Origin: Hyphomicrobiales bacterium
GTDB taxonomy: Bacteria; Pseudomonadota; Alphaproteobacteria; Rhizobiales; Beijerinckiaceae
Reading direction: 5' to 3'
Length of the DNA: 6,524 nt
NCBI GenBank assembly: GCA_028290125.1
Contig: JAQGKM010000338.1
Coordinates: 1 to 6,524, forward strand
Below, piece after piece: positions 1-6,366 of the stretch. Positions within the stretch are counted from its first letter, which is position 1. The number at the start of each line of letters is the position of its first letter. Made by a program: the position numbers and the translations under genes. The notes below the pieces were generated by a model. The model made no database searches. It had not been told where the DNA came from and was given only the letters and a program-made list of their open reading frames with translations.

Positions 1-609
1 GGCCTGCTGGCGCCCGACGCGGGCGTGGCGAGCTATGCGGGCGAGGCGATCATGGGACCCAACACGCGCGTCGGATATCTCACGCAAGCGGATGCGCTGC
101 TGCCGTGGCGAACCATTCTCGGCAACGTGCTTCTGCCGCTCGACGTGCGCGGGACGCCGAGCGCGGAGAAGCGCGAGCGCGCGCGGGCGATCCTCGACAA
201 GGTCGGGCTTTCGGGATTCGAACGCCACTTCCCGAGCCAGCTCAGCGGCGGCATGCGCAAGCGCGCCGCGCTCGCCCGCACGCTCGTCTACTCGCCCGAG
301 ACGCTGCTGCTCGACGAGCCCTTCGGCGCGCTCGATGCGCAGACGCGGCTTCTCATGCAGGAGCTTCTGCGCGATCTGGTCGCCGAGCTCAACCTCACCG
401 TGCTGCTCGTCACGCATGATCTCGACGAGGCGGTGGCGCTCGCCGATCGCATCGTCGTCTTCTCGCGTCGCCCCGCGCGTGTGGTCGCCGACATTTCGGT
501 CGCGCAGCATTTCTCGTCCGGCGCACGCGGCGCCGCCTTCGCGACGCCGCTGCATGCGAAGATCTGGGACCTCCTGTCGAACGAACTCGGTGAAGGCGCG
601 CATTCATGA
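1..609 (+). CDS. ABC transporter ATP-binding protein, NitT/TauT family (5' partial)
   Basis: This is the ATPase that powers import through the permease encoded next, acting at the cytoplasmic face of the inner membrane. The reading frame is open from base 1, so the gene starts upstream of the window. About 202 codons are present against a usual 250-270, and the Walker A loop is missing because of the cut. Still visible are the Q-loop (Gln at 85-87, followed by the LLPWRT motif typical of nitrate/sulfonate/taurine ATPases), the ABC signature LSGGM at 241-255, Walker B LLLDEP with Asp 313-315 and Glu 316-318, the D-loop GALD, and the switch His at 415-417 in VTHDLDEA. A GTG at 25 lies inside the conserved fold and is not the start. 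The stop overlaps the permease ATG by four bases. Family assignment is firm; the substrate (sulfonate, taurine, nitrate or other) cannot be read from it. Confidence 0.95.
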   Translation, partial: GLLAPDAGVASYAGEAIMGPNTRVGYLTQADALLPWRTILGNVLLPLDVRGTPSAEKRERARAILDKVGLSGFERHFPSQLSGGMRKRAALARTLVYSPETLLLDEPFGALDAQTRLLMQELLRDLVAELNLTVLLVTHDLDEAVALADRIVVFSRRPARVVADISVAQHFSSGARGAAFATPLHAKIWDLLSNELGEGAHS

Positions 610-1382
610 GCGCGGTCGTCGCCTCGGCTTTTCCGTCGTCTCCGGCCTGGCGGGTTCCGGTGGCGCGCGCGGCGCTCGTCGTCGCGCTGCTCGTCGTCTG
701 GCAATGGGCGCCGGGTCAGGGCGTCGACGCGCTCGTCAGCCGCCCGAATCTCGTCGCCGCGCGTATGGCGAATTGGTTGGCAAGCGGGCTCCTCATCCGC
801 GAGTCGCTGGCGACGCTCGGCGCCGTCGTTTCCGGCTTCGTGCTGGGCGCGGCGGCGGGCGCCGTCACGGGGCTTGTCGCCGGTCTGTGGCGTGCGCTCG
901 GCGATCTTGTCGAACCCTGGCTCACGGCGCTTTTCGCGCTGCCCAAGAGCGCGTTCATTCCGCTGTTCATCCTGTGGTTTGGCATCAGCGCGAAGCAGCA
1001 CACGCTGTTTGTCGCGACCGTGGTGTTCTTCTTTTTCTTTTTCGCGCTGTTCAATGGCGCGCGCGCCGTTCCGGCGGCGTGGCAAAACGTCTTTTCGCTC
1101 GCCGGCGCGCGGCCGTGGCAGACCTTCATCATGCTCTACATGCCCGCGAGCTTCGGCTGGTTCCTCGCCGCCATGCGGCTCGCCATCCCGCACGCCTTCG
1201 TGGCCGCGATCAGCATCGAGGTTGTGGCGTCCAGAAACGGTCTCGGCCACCTCGTGAAGACGAGTTCGGCCGTTCTCGACTCCACCGGCGTGATCACCGC
1301 GATCCTCTGGCTCGTCCTTCTGTCCACGACGCTCGGCGCTGGCTCGATCGCTCTGGCGGAAAGAACCCGCTGGCGTCGCTGA
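606..1382 (+). CDS. ABC transporter permease, NitT/TauT (SsuC/TauC-like) family
   Basis: This 258-residue inner-membrane protein forms the channel of the importer. Hydrophobic segments lie at about residues 17-34, 62-90, 103-123, 133-148, 174-207 and 230-250, which fits the usual six-helix BPD_transp_1 layout. The cytoplasmic EAA-type loop that docks on the ATPase is recognisable at about 166-180 (AGARPWQTFIMLYMP), followed by the family's PAS...R pattern. The length is normal for the family. The ATG at 606 is embedded in the ATPase stop (ATGA, 606-609), so translation is probably coupled; only a weak TGAAGG-like ribosome site precedes it. Residues 141-146 are six consecutive phenylalanines inside a membrane helix. 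Substrate specificity cannot be inferred from the permease. Confidence 0.95.
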   Translation: MSAVVASAFPSSPAWRVPVARAALVVALLVVWQWAPGQGVDALVSRPNLVAARMANWLASGLLIRESLATLGAVVSGFVLGAAAGAVTGLVAGLWRALGDLVEPWLTALFALPKSAFIPLFILWFGISAKQHTLFVATVVFFFFFFALFNGARAVPAAWQNVFSLAGARPWQTFIMLYMPASFGWFLAAMRLAIPHAFVAAISIEVVASRNGLGHLVKTSSAVLDSTGVITAILWLVLLSTTLGAGSIALAERTRWRR

Positions 1383-1394
1383 CCTTCCAATCAT

Positions 1395-1399
1395 GAGGA
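1395..1399 (+). promoter_or_regulatory. Shine-Dalgarno site of the solute-binding protein gene
   Basis: GAGGA lies seven bases upstream of the ATG at 1407 and supports that start. It sits in the 24-bp gap after the permease stop, which leaves little room for a separate promoter. Confidence 0.7.
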
Positions 1400-1406
1400 C
1401 ATCAAC

Positions 1407-2414
1407 ATGAATATCCTGAAGACGAGCCTTTGCGCCGCGCTCCTTCTCAATATCGCCACCACGGCGAACGCCGCCGAGAAACTGCTGGTCTCGAGCGCGT
1501 CGGGTGGCGCCAGTGCTGTCGCGGCGACACTCGCCAAGGAGCTGAAGTTTTTCGACGAGGTCGGGCTCGACGTGACGATCTTCGACTCGGGCGGCGGCAA
1601 CAATGCGGTGTCGACGCTCGTCAACGGCGAGGCGCAATTGTCCATCGTGGGCATTCGCAACGCCTCGAAGCCGGTCGAGAAAGGCATCGACCTGAAGCTC
1701 ATCGGCGTCGACACCAATGCGCTCACGCAGGCGATCTTCGTGCGCGCCGATCTCGTCGATCCCGCGCATCCGCCCAAGACCCTGATCGAGAAGGGCGCGC
1801 TGCTGCGCGGCAAGAAGATCGCCGTGAACGACATCGGCGGCTCATCGGGCGAATTCGCGCGCTACGTTCTGGCGGCTGCGGGACTTGGCGAGCGCGAGGC
1901 CAAGATCCTCAACATCAATTCGGCGGCTGCCCGTCTCGCCGCGCTGCGGGCGGGGCGCATCGACGCCATCGTGGGCTCGTCTCCCGAGCCCGAGACGGCG
2001 CTCCTCCAGGGTTTCGGCCGCATGCTCGTCGATCCGGCGCGCGACGTCCCCGAGATCCGCGACATTGCATCGACCGTGCAGGTCGCGCGCGCCGATTACC
2101 TCAAGACCAACGAAGCGACCGTGAAATCCTATCTCGGCGCGATCGACAAGGCTCGGCAAGTTCTGCGCAGCGATCCGCAGCGCGCCAAGACCGCCTATTA
2201 CGCTTTCCTCGCCCGCGAGGCGAACGGCGTCGAACTCGACGAGAAGATCCGCGACGCCGCCTGGGCGACCGTCGTCGCCGCAAGCGCGCCGACCTCCGTG
2301 CTTTCGCCCGGGCAGTACGAACGCGCGCAGAGCTTCTTCAAGATCGGTCCCGCCGTCACATACGAAAAATTCGTCGACAACCGGCTCGCCCGTTCCGTCG
2401 CCGCGCCCGAGTGA
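1407..2414 (+). CDS. ABC transporter substrate-binding protein, NMT1/SsuA-like
   Basis: This 335-residue periplasmic protein captures the solute and delivers it to the permease. It starts with a Sec-type signal peptide: a short n-region with one lysine (MNILK), a hydrophobic core, and an ANA cleavage site near residues 20-22. Cys 9 is inside the hydrophobic core and there is no lipobox, so a soluble protein is more likely than a lipoprotein. The mature N-terminus shows the family pattern of LAKELKFFDEVGLDV, then a GGGNNA turn, then LVNGEAQLSIVG. A middle section with GKKIAVNDIGGSSGEFARY and a domain-crossing region with LRAGRIDAIVGS also fit the two-lobed type II fold of nitrate/sulfonate/taurine/thiamine-precursor binding proteins. 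The length is normal. These families bind quite different ligands, so the ligand is open. Confidence 0.93.
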   Translation: MNILKTSLCAALLLNIATTANAAEKLLVSSASGGASAVAATLAKELKFFDEVGLDVTIFDSGGGNNAVSTLVNGEAQLSIVGIRNASKPVEKGIDLKLIGVDTNALTQAIFVRADLVDPAHPPKTLIEKGALLRGKKIAVNDIGGSSGEFARYVLAAAGLGEREAKILNINSAAARLAALRAGRIDAIVGSSPEPETALLQGFGRMLVDPARDVPEIRDIASTVQVARADYLKTNEATVKSYLGAIDKARQVLRSDPQRAKTAYYAFLAREANGVELDEKIRDAAWATVVAASAPTSVLSPGQYERAQSFFKIGPAVTYEKFVDNRLARSVAAPE

Positions 2415-2421
2415 AGCCAAC

Positions 2422-2427
2422 AGGAGG
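2422..2427 (+). promoter_or_regulatory. Strong Shine-Dalgarno site of flavoprotein 1 gene
   Basis: A full AGGAGG consensus lies nine bases before the ATG at 2437, within the 22-bp gap after the binding-protein stop. It fixes the start and suggests that this enzyme is well translated. Confidence 0.8.
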
Positions 2428-2436
2428 GAACAGAAC

Positions 2437-3993
2437 ATGACGCACACGAGCGATCACTTCGACGGCGACTGGGACATCGAGACTGACGTGCTGGTGGTGG
2501 GGTCAGGCGGCGCGGGACTCGTCACCGCCGTCGAGGCGCATGACGCAGGTGCGCGCGTGCTCATCCTCGAAAAAATGCCTCGCCTCGGTGGCATCACCGT
2601 GCTGGCGGGCGGCGGCATCAAGGCGGTGCGCGAAGTCACGCCCGCCATCGAGTATCTGACGCGCACGCAGGGCGGCCGCGTAGGCGAGGAACTGATTGAA
2701 ACCTTCGCGGAAGGCCTCGCAGCCATCCCCGCGCAATTGCGGGAGCTTGCGACGATCAACGGCGCATCGGTCGAAACCATCAACGAAGGGCATTCCGGCA
2801 TCTATGATTTTCCGGGCCGCGACACGATCATCTCGCTGCGGGTGACCCATGTGCCCGATTTTGAAGGCTACGACTGGGCGCATACCGGCAAGAATCTCTA
2901 TGGCCAGCGCTTCTACAAGGTGCTGCTCGACAACGTGCTGTCGCGCGGGATCGATATCGTCACCGAGGCGCCGGCGCGCGAGCTGATCACCGGCGCGGGC
3001 GGCGAGATCCTCGGTCTTTGGGCCGATGTGAAGGGCGAGCGAAAGGCGATCCGCGCGAGACGCGGCGTCGTCCTCGCGTGCGGCGGTTTCGAATTCAACG
3101 AAAAGCTCAAGAAGGAATTCTTCGACGCCACGCCGCTCTACGCCATGGGCAATCCTGGCAACACGGGCGACGGCATCCTGATGGCGCAGAAGGCGGGCGC
3201 CGCGCTCTGGCACATGTGGCACTACCACGGGTCGTACGGATTCAAGTTCGACGATTACGCGGCGGCGTTCCGCATTGCGCCCGGCGGCGCGCGCAACAAC
3301 GACCGGCCGATCGCGTGGATCTTGCTCGACAAGGAGGGCAAGCGCTTCATGAACGAGCTGCATCCGGCCTGCCAGGATACGGCGGGACGGCCGCTCGGCT
3401 ATTTCGATCCCGACATCGCCGACTATCCGCGCATCCCGGCGCTGATGATCTTCGACGATCCCGGCCGGCGCATCGGCCGCATCGCCAATCCGCTCACGAC
3501 CGATCCCGAAGATCGCTACGTCTGGAGCGAGGACAATCTTGCGGAGGTCGAGCGCGGCTGGATCCGGCGTTACGACACGATCGCAGCGCTGGCGCAGGGC
3601 GAAGGCTTGCCGATCGAGCAGGCGGCGGCCTCGGTCGCGCGCTGGAACGAGGGCGTCGCGCAGGGCCGCGACCTCGACTTCAAGCGACCGCCGGGCACGA
3701 TGGTCCCGGTCGCCGAAGGTCCATTCTATGCCGTGCATGTCTGGCCGCTGCTCACCAACACGCAGGGCGGGCCCGAGCACGATCGCCACCAGCGCGTGCT
3801 CGACGCCTTCGGCGCGCCGATCCCGCGGCTCTATGCGGCGGGCGAATGCGGCTCCTTTTTCGCGCATCTCTATCTGCTCGGCGGAAATCTCAGCGAGCTT
3901 CTGATCAGCGGTCGCATCGCCGGGCGTCACGCAGCCCTGCTCGCAGACGACAGCGCGCCAGCCAAAAGGCGCCACGCGCTCGCGGCGGAATGA
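2437..3993 (+). CDS. FAD-dependent oxidoreductase, FAD_binding_2 family (KstD/fumarate-reductase-like)
   Basis: This 518-residue flavoprotein has no signal peptide or Tat motif and is expected in the cytoplasm. The N-terminal Rossmann motif is complete: GSGGAG with glycines 22, 24 and 27, ending at Glu 45 for the FAD ribose. Further FAD-site signatures are LACGGF at about 213-218, NPGNTGDGI at 239-247, and the C-terminal LYAAGE stretch followed by LLGGNLSELLISGRIAGR (about 480-497). The architecture matches the family containing fumarate reductase flavoproteins, 3-ketosteroid dehydrogenases, urocanate reductase and tricarballylate dehydrogenase. The usual fumarate-reductase His (HHTMGG region) reads TNTQGG at 440-445. 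The Arg of the NRLGGN motif is replaced, giving YLLGGN at 479-484. Fumarate or succinate is therefore an unlikely substrate. It probably oxidises or reduces a compound brought in by the upstream transporter, but the reaction is unknown. Position in the operon: 22 bp after the binding protein and 24 bp before flavoprotein 2. Confidence 0.92.
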   Translation: MTHTSDHFDGDWDIETDVLVVGSGGAGLVTAVEAHDAGARVLILEKMPRLGGITVLAGGGIKAVREVTPAIEYLTRTQGGRVGEELIETFAEGLAAIPAQLRELATINGASVETINEGHSGIYDFPGRDTIISLRVTHVPDFEGYDWAHTGKNLYGQRFYKVLLDNVLSRGIDIVTEAPARELITGAGGEILGLWADVKGERKAIRARRGVVLACGGFEFNEKLKKEFFDATPLYAMGNPGNTGDGILMAQKAGAALWHMWHYHGSYGFKFDDYAAAFRIAPGGARNNDRPIAWILLDKEGKRFMNELHPACQDTAGRPLGYFDPDIADYPRIPALMIFDDPGRRIGRIANPLTTDPEDRYVWSEDNLAEVERGWIRRYDTIAALAQGEGLPIEQAAASVARWNEGVAQGRDLDFKRPPGTMVPVAEGPFYAVHVWPLLTNTQGGPEHDRHQRVLDAFGAPIPRLYAAGECGSFFAHLYLLGGNLSELLISGRIAGRHAALLADDSAPAKRRHALAAE

Positions 3994-4002
3994 ATTCGAA
4001 AA

Positions 4003-4008
4003 AGAGGA
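4003..4008 (+). promoter_or_regulatory. Shine-Dalgarno site of flavoprotein 2 gene
   Basis: AGAGGA lies nine bases before the ATG at 4018. The surrounding 24-bp gap is purine-rich and A-rich, which helps keep the start accessible in otherwise GC-rich RNA. Confidence 0.7.
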
Positions 4009-4017
4009 CAGAAGAAA

Positions 4018-5658
4018 ATGACCCATGAAAGCAGCGGAACGGGCGGCGGCTTCGACGTCGATCGCAACGTGGACGTTCTTGTCATCGGCGGCGGGCCGGC
4101 CGGCGTCTGGGCTGCGCTGGCGGCCGTCGAAAAGGGATGCTCTGTCGCGATCGCCGAAAAAGGCTATCTCGGCACGTCCGGTCCCTTCGGCATTGGCGCG
4201 AACACCGGCATCTATTATGCGATGCCGAACGATCCCGAGCAGCGCGATACAGTCGTGATGGCGCGCCAGCCGATCGCCTTCGGCCTGTCGGACCCCGCCT
4301 GGGGTTATCGCGTGTTCGACCAGAGCTACGCGCGCCTCGACGCGATGGCCAAGTGGGGTTACGCGTGGCCGCGCAACAAGGACGGCAAGGAAGACCGCTC
4401 GCATGTGCGCGGGCCGACCATCCTGCACTTCTTGCGCGAGGTGATGCTGGAAAAAGGCGTCACGATCCTCGATCATTCGCCGGCGCTCGAACTGCTGGTG
4501 AGCGACGGCGCGGCGGCAGGCGCGCGCGGCGTCAACAAGCAGAAGGGCGGCGACTGGCAGGTGAAGGCGGGCGCCGTCGTCATTGCGACCGGCGGCACTG
4601 CGTTTCTCTCCGGCATCGCCGGCGACCGCACGCACACCGGCGACGGCTATCTTCTCGCGGCGGAAGCCGGCGCGGAGTTTTCCGGAATGGAATTCACGAG
4701 TCAGTACCACGCGGCGCCGACCGACACCTATTTGACGCGCGGCGCCTATCGCTCCGGAACCGGCACCTATTACGACAACGCCGGCAACCCGACGCTTGAA
4801 GGCCGCAAGATGGTGCAGTCCATCCAGGCGACCGGCGGCGTGTGGGACCAGCTCGACAAGACGAAGGATCCGGAAGTGCAGGATCTGATGCGCAAGCAGC
4901 ACTCCGCTTGCTTCCAGTACTTTTCCCGCAAGGGCATCGATCCATTCAACGAGCGCTATCCGGTGAGCTTCGTGCTCGAGGGCACGTTCCGCGCCGGTGG
5001 CGGCATTGCAATCGACGACGATCTGCAGACGCGCGTGCCGGGATTGTTTGCTGCGGGCGACGTGACGAGCCGTGAAAAGCTTTCGGGTGGCGGCCCGCCC
5101 GGCGGCGGCCCGGCAGCGGCCTGGGCCTTCGCTTCGGGCTATATCGCGGGCGGATCCGCCGCGGCTTTCGCCGCGCCCGTGCGCGACGTCGCGAGCCGGC
5201 GGCGCATCACGGCGGTCGGCAAGCTCGGCTTCCGGCCGGCGCGCAAGCCCGTCATCACGCCCGACGAGGTGATCCGCGTCGTGCAGGAGGAGATGCACCC
5301 CTACGACAAGAACTACTGGCGCAACGCCGCGTCGATGCAGGGCTCGCTCGACCGCTTCAACCACGTCTGGGGCGAAGTGTCGGGGCATTACGGCTATGCG
5401 CCGCAGGACACCGACAAGGCGACCGCGCGCGCGAAGCTGCGGGCGCGCGAAGCGGTCGCGCTGCTGGCGACATCACGCTGGGTCTACGCCTCCGCGCTGG
5501 AGCGCACGGAATCGCGCGGGCTGCACCGGCGCACGGACTATCCGGATCTCGATCCCGCGCAGGCGCAGCACATCATCTCGGGCGGGCTCGACCGGCCCTA
5601 TGTGCGACGCGTCCCGCATCTAGCGACGCTGTCGCTCGCCGAGGAGGCGCTGGCATGA
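4018..5658 (+). CDS. SdhA/FrdA/AprA-superfamily flavoprotein, probable partner of the downstream ferredoxin
   Basis: This 546-residue flavoprotein carries a GGGPAG Rossmann motif (Gly 24, 26, 29; Glu 47), an ATGG motif at 191-193 plus Thr 194, a THTGDGY motif at 205-211, and a C-terminal FAD contact LFAAGD at 343-348. A helical C-terminal domain follows, with ESRGLHRRTDYP at 498-509, the hallmark of the succinate dehydrogenase/fumarate reductase/adenylylsulfate reductase alpha family. No export signal is seen. The substrate-site Arg normally found in HGANRLGGN is absent. At this place there is a glycine/proline loop, GGGPPGGGP, at 357-365, and the HxMGG site reads TFRAGGGI. Together with the [4Fe-4S] protein encoded with a 4-bp overlap, the arrangement resembles AprAB rather than a membrane-anchored Sdh complex, because no SdhC/D-type gene is present. 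The role is inferred as passing electrons between ferredoxin and an unidentified substrate. A true APS reductase is not supported: no sulfate-metabolism neighbours are seen in the window. Confidence 0.9.
   Translation: MTHESSGTGGGFDVDRNVDVLVIGGGPAGVWAALAAVEKGCSVAIAEKGYLGTSGPFGIGANTGIYYAMPNDPEQRDTVVMARQPIAFGLSDPAWGYRVFDQSYARLDAMAKWGYAWPRNKDGKEDRSHVRGPTILHFLREVMLEKGVTILDHSPALELLVSDGAAAGARGVNKQKGGDWQVKAGAVVIATGGTAFLSGIAGDRTHTGDGYLLAAEAGAEFSGMEFTSQYHAAPTDTYLTRGAYRSGTGTYYDNAGNPTLEGRKMVQSIQATGGVWDQLDKTKDPEVQDLMRKQHSACFQYFSRKGIDPFNERYPVSFVLEGTFRAGGGIAIDDDLQTRVPGLFAAGDVTSREKLSGGGPPGGGPAAAWAFASGYIAGGSAAAFAAPVRDVASRRRITAVGKLGFRPARKPVITPDEVIRVVQEEMHPYDKNYWRNAASMQGSLDRFNHVWGEVSGHYGYAPQDTDKATARAKLRAREAVALLATSRWVYASALERTESRGLHRRTDYPDLDPAQAQHIISGGLDRPYVRRVPHLATLSLAEEALA
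5642..5647 (+). promoter_or_regulatory. Shine-Dalgarno site of the ferredoxin gene, inside flavoprotein 2
   Basis: A full AGGAGG lies seven bases before the ATG at 5655 and within the last codons of the preceding gene. Combined with the ATGA overlap (5655-5658), it points to coupled translation and roughly matched amounts of the two proteins. Confidence 0.8.
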
Positions 5659-6053
5659 TCGAGTTCGTCCTGGAAGACTCATGCATCGCTTGCGGGAAGT
5701 GCGTCGAGATATGTCCGACCGACGTGTTCGAGCTGACGTCGAGCGTCGTCGAGATCGCCCGCAAGGAGGATTGCACCTCCTGCATGAACTGCGAGCTCTA
5801 TTGCCCGACCGATGCGCTCTACGTTTCGCCGATGCGCAATCCGGAGATCGACCTTGATCGCAACGCGATCGTCTCCGCCGGCCTGATCGGCAGCTATCGC
5901 CGCGCCATGAACTGGGAGAACGGGCGTGCGCCGTCGGGCACGGGCGACAACTGGGGTGTACTGCTCAATGAGCGGCAAGGCGAGAAGAAGCCGCCGCCTG
6001 GCGACAAGATCCGCGAACAACTCTATCGCATGAAGGATCGCAACCTGATCTGA
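5655..6053 (+). CDS. 2x[4Fe-4S] ferredoxin with C-terminal tail, AprB-like electron carrier subunit
   Basis: This 132-residue protein carries two complete bacterial ferredoxin motifs, CxxCxxCxxxCP. The cysteines are 10, 13, 16 and 20, then 40, 43, 46 and 50, enough for two [4Fe-4S] clusters. Residues from about 60 to 132 form a hydrophilic tail without cysteines, with tryptophans in MNWENGR and DNWGVL and a basic end. A free ferredoxin of this type is about 55-80 residues long, so the tail is extra. In adenylylsulfate reductase the beta subunit has a comparable plan: a ferredoxin domain plus a tail that wraps the alpha flavoprotein. Its gene overlaps flavoprotein 2, so it is very likely that enzyme's electron-transfer subunit. 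It is the last gene of the operon; no cytoplasmic partner beyond the two flavoproteins is visible. The electron donor or acceptor is unknown. Confidence 0.92.
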   Translation: MIEFVLEDSCIACGKCVEICPTDVFELTSSVVEIARKEDCTSCMNCELYCPTDALYVSPMRNPEIDLDRNAIVSAGLIGSYRRAMNWENGRAPSGTGDNWGVLLNERQGEKKPPPGDKIREQLYRMKDRNLI

Positions 6054-6336
6054 TCATGCGCAAGGGGCGGCGCCTCCCAGGCGTACCGTACAGGCTTGCG
6101 GATCGATCTATCGCTACCTGTATCAACTCATGCGCTTGAAGCTGCTCGACGCCTGTGGCCGGAATTGAATGGTCTAGGTTTTCCGTCCGGAGGCCATAAC
6201 GGCAAGACAGCGGAGCATTTTGCGTCCCACAATTCCAGGAGGCCCGTTGCCGGAGGCTTGGCAGAGCGCACGCGGCTGTCCGTTAGGGCTCGTTGGGCAA
6301 GGGAAATCCCGACGTTTGGGTTCAATTGGGTTCAGA
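6054..6336. other. Intergenic stretch without a supportable gene
   Basis: Composition becomes markedly less GC-rich than in the operon, and the third-position G/C bias is lost in every frame I read. An open frame from 6096 to 6374 exists on the plus strand, but it has no ribosome site and no recognisable motif. Just after the ferredoxin stop, CGCCT at 6071-6075 and AGGCG at 6079-6083 can form a 5-bp hairpin with a CCC loop, but no T-run follows, so it is not a convincing terminator. No tRNA, insertion-sequence end or CRISPR repeat was seen. It may be a spacer between operons or the remnant of a decayed gene. Confidence 0.6.
6316..6335 (+). repeat. Tandem 10-bp repeat, two copies
   Basis: TTGGGTTCAA at 6316-6325 is followed directly by TTGGGTTCAG at 6326-6335, with nine of ten bases identical. 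It lies in the AT-richer gap after the operon. Two copies spaced by one helical turn could be a regulator site, but chance is possible. Confidence 0.45.
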
Positions 6337-6366
6337 TCAGCGGGATAATACGAGTTTCTCTGAACC
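6329..6366. repeat. Inverted repeat, 8-bp arms with 22-bp spacer
   Basis: GGTTCAGA at 6329-6336 is the exact reverse complement of TCTGAACC at 6359-6366. The left arm overlaps the second copy of the 10-bp tandem repeat. It could be an operator or a weak hairpin; no T-run follows on either strand, so a terminator is not supported. Confidence 0.4.

Noticed and set aside
25..609. GTG at 25 as the true start of the ATPase
   Set aside because: The frame stays open to base 1 with conserved family sequence (GLLAPDAG), and the Walker A motif must lie upstream; the GTG is an internal valine codon.
35..1396. Plus-strand 453-codon frame through the ATPase and permease
   Set aside because: The frame-shifted translation is dominated by Arg, Ser and Ala and runs through the gene boundary at 606-609. 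The real frames show all ABC motifs.
288..1769. Minus-strand open frame of 493 codons opposite the transporter genes
   Set aside because: It crosses three well supported plus-strand genes, has low-complexity Arg/Glu/Asp composition, and has no recognisable domain.
2503..5388. Minus-strand open frame of 961 codons opposite the two flavoproteins
   Set aside because: It is a shadow frame caused by high third-position G/C in the real genes. The peptide is Arg/Ala/His-rich without any domain, while the plus strand carries complete FAD motifs over the same bases.
4018..5658. Annotation as succinate dehydrogenase or fumarate reductase subunit A
   Set aside because: The substrate-binding His and Arg motifs are not in their usual places, and no SdhB-type 2Fe-2S subunit or membrane anchor genes are nearby.
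6071..6083. Hairpin CGCCT-CCC-AGGCG as the operon terminator
   Set aside because: The stem is only 5 bp and no T-run follows; such hairpins are common by chance in GC-rich DNA.
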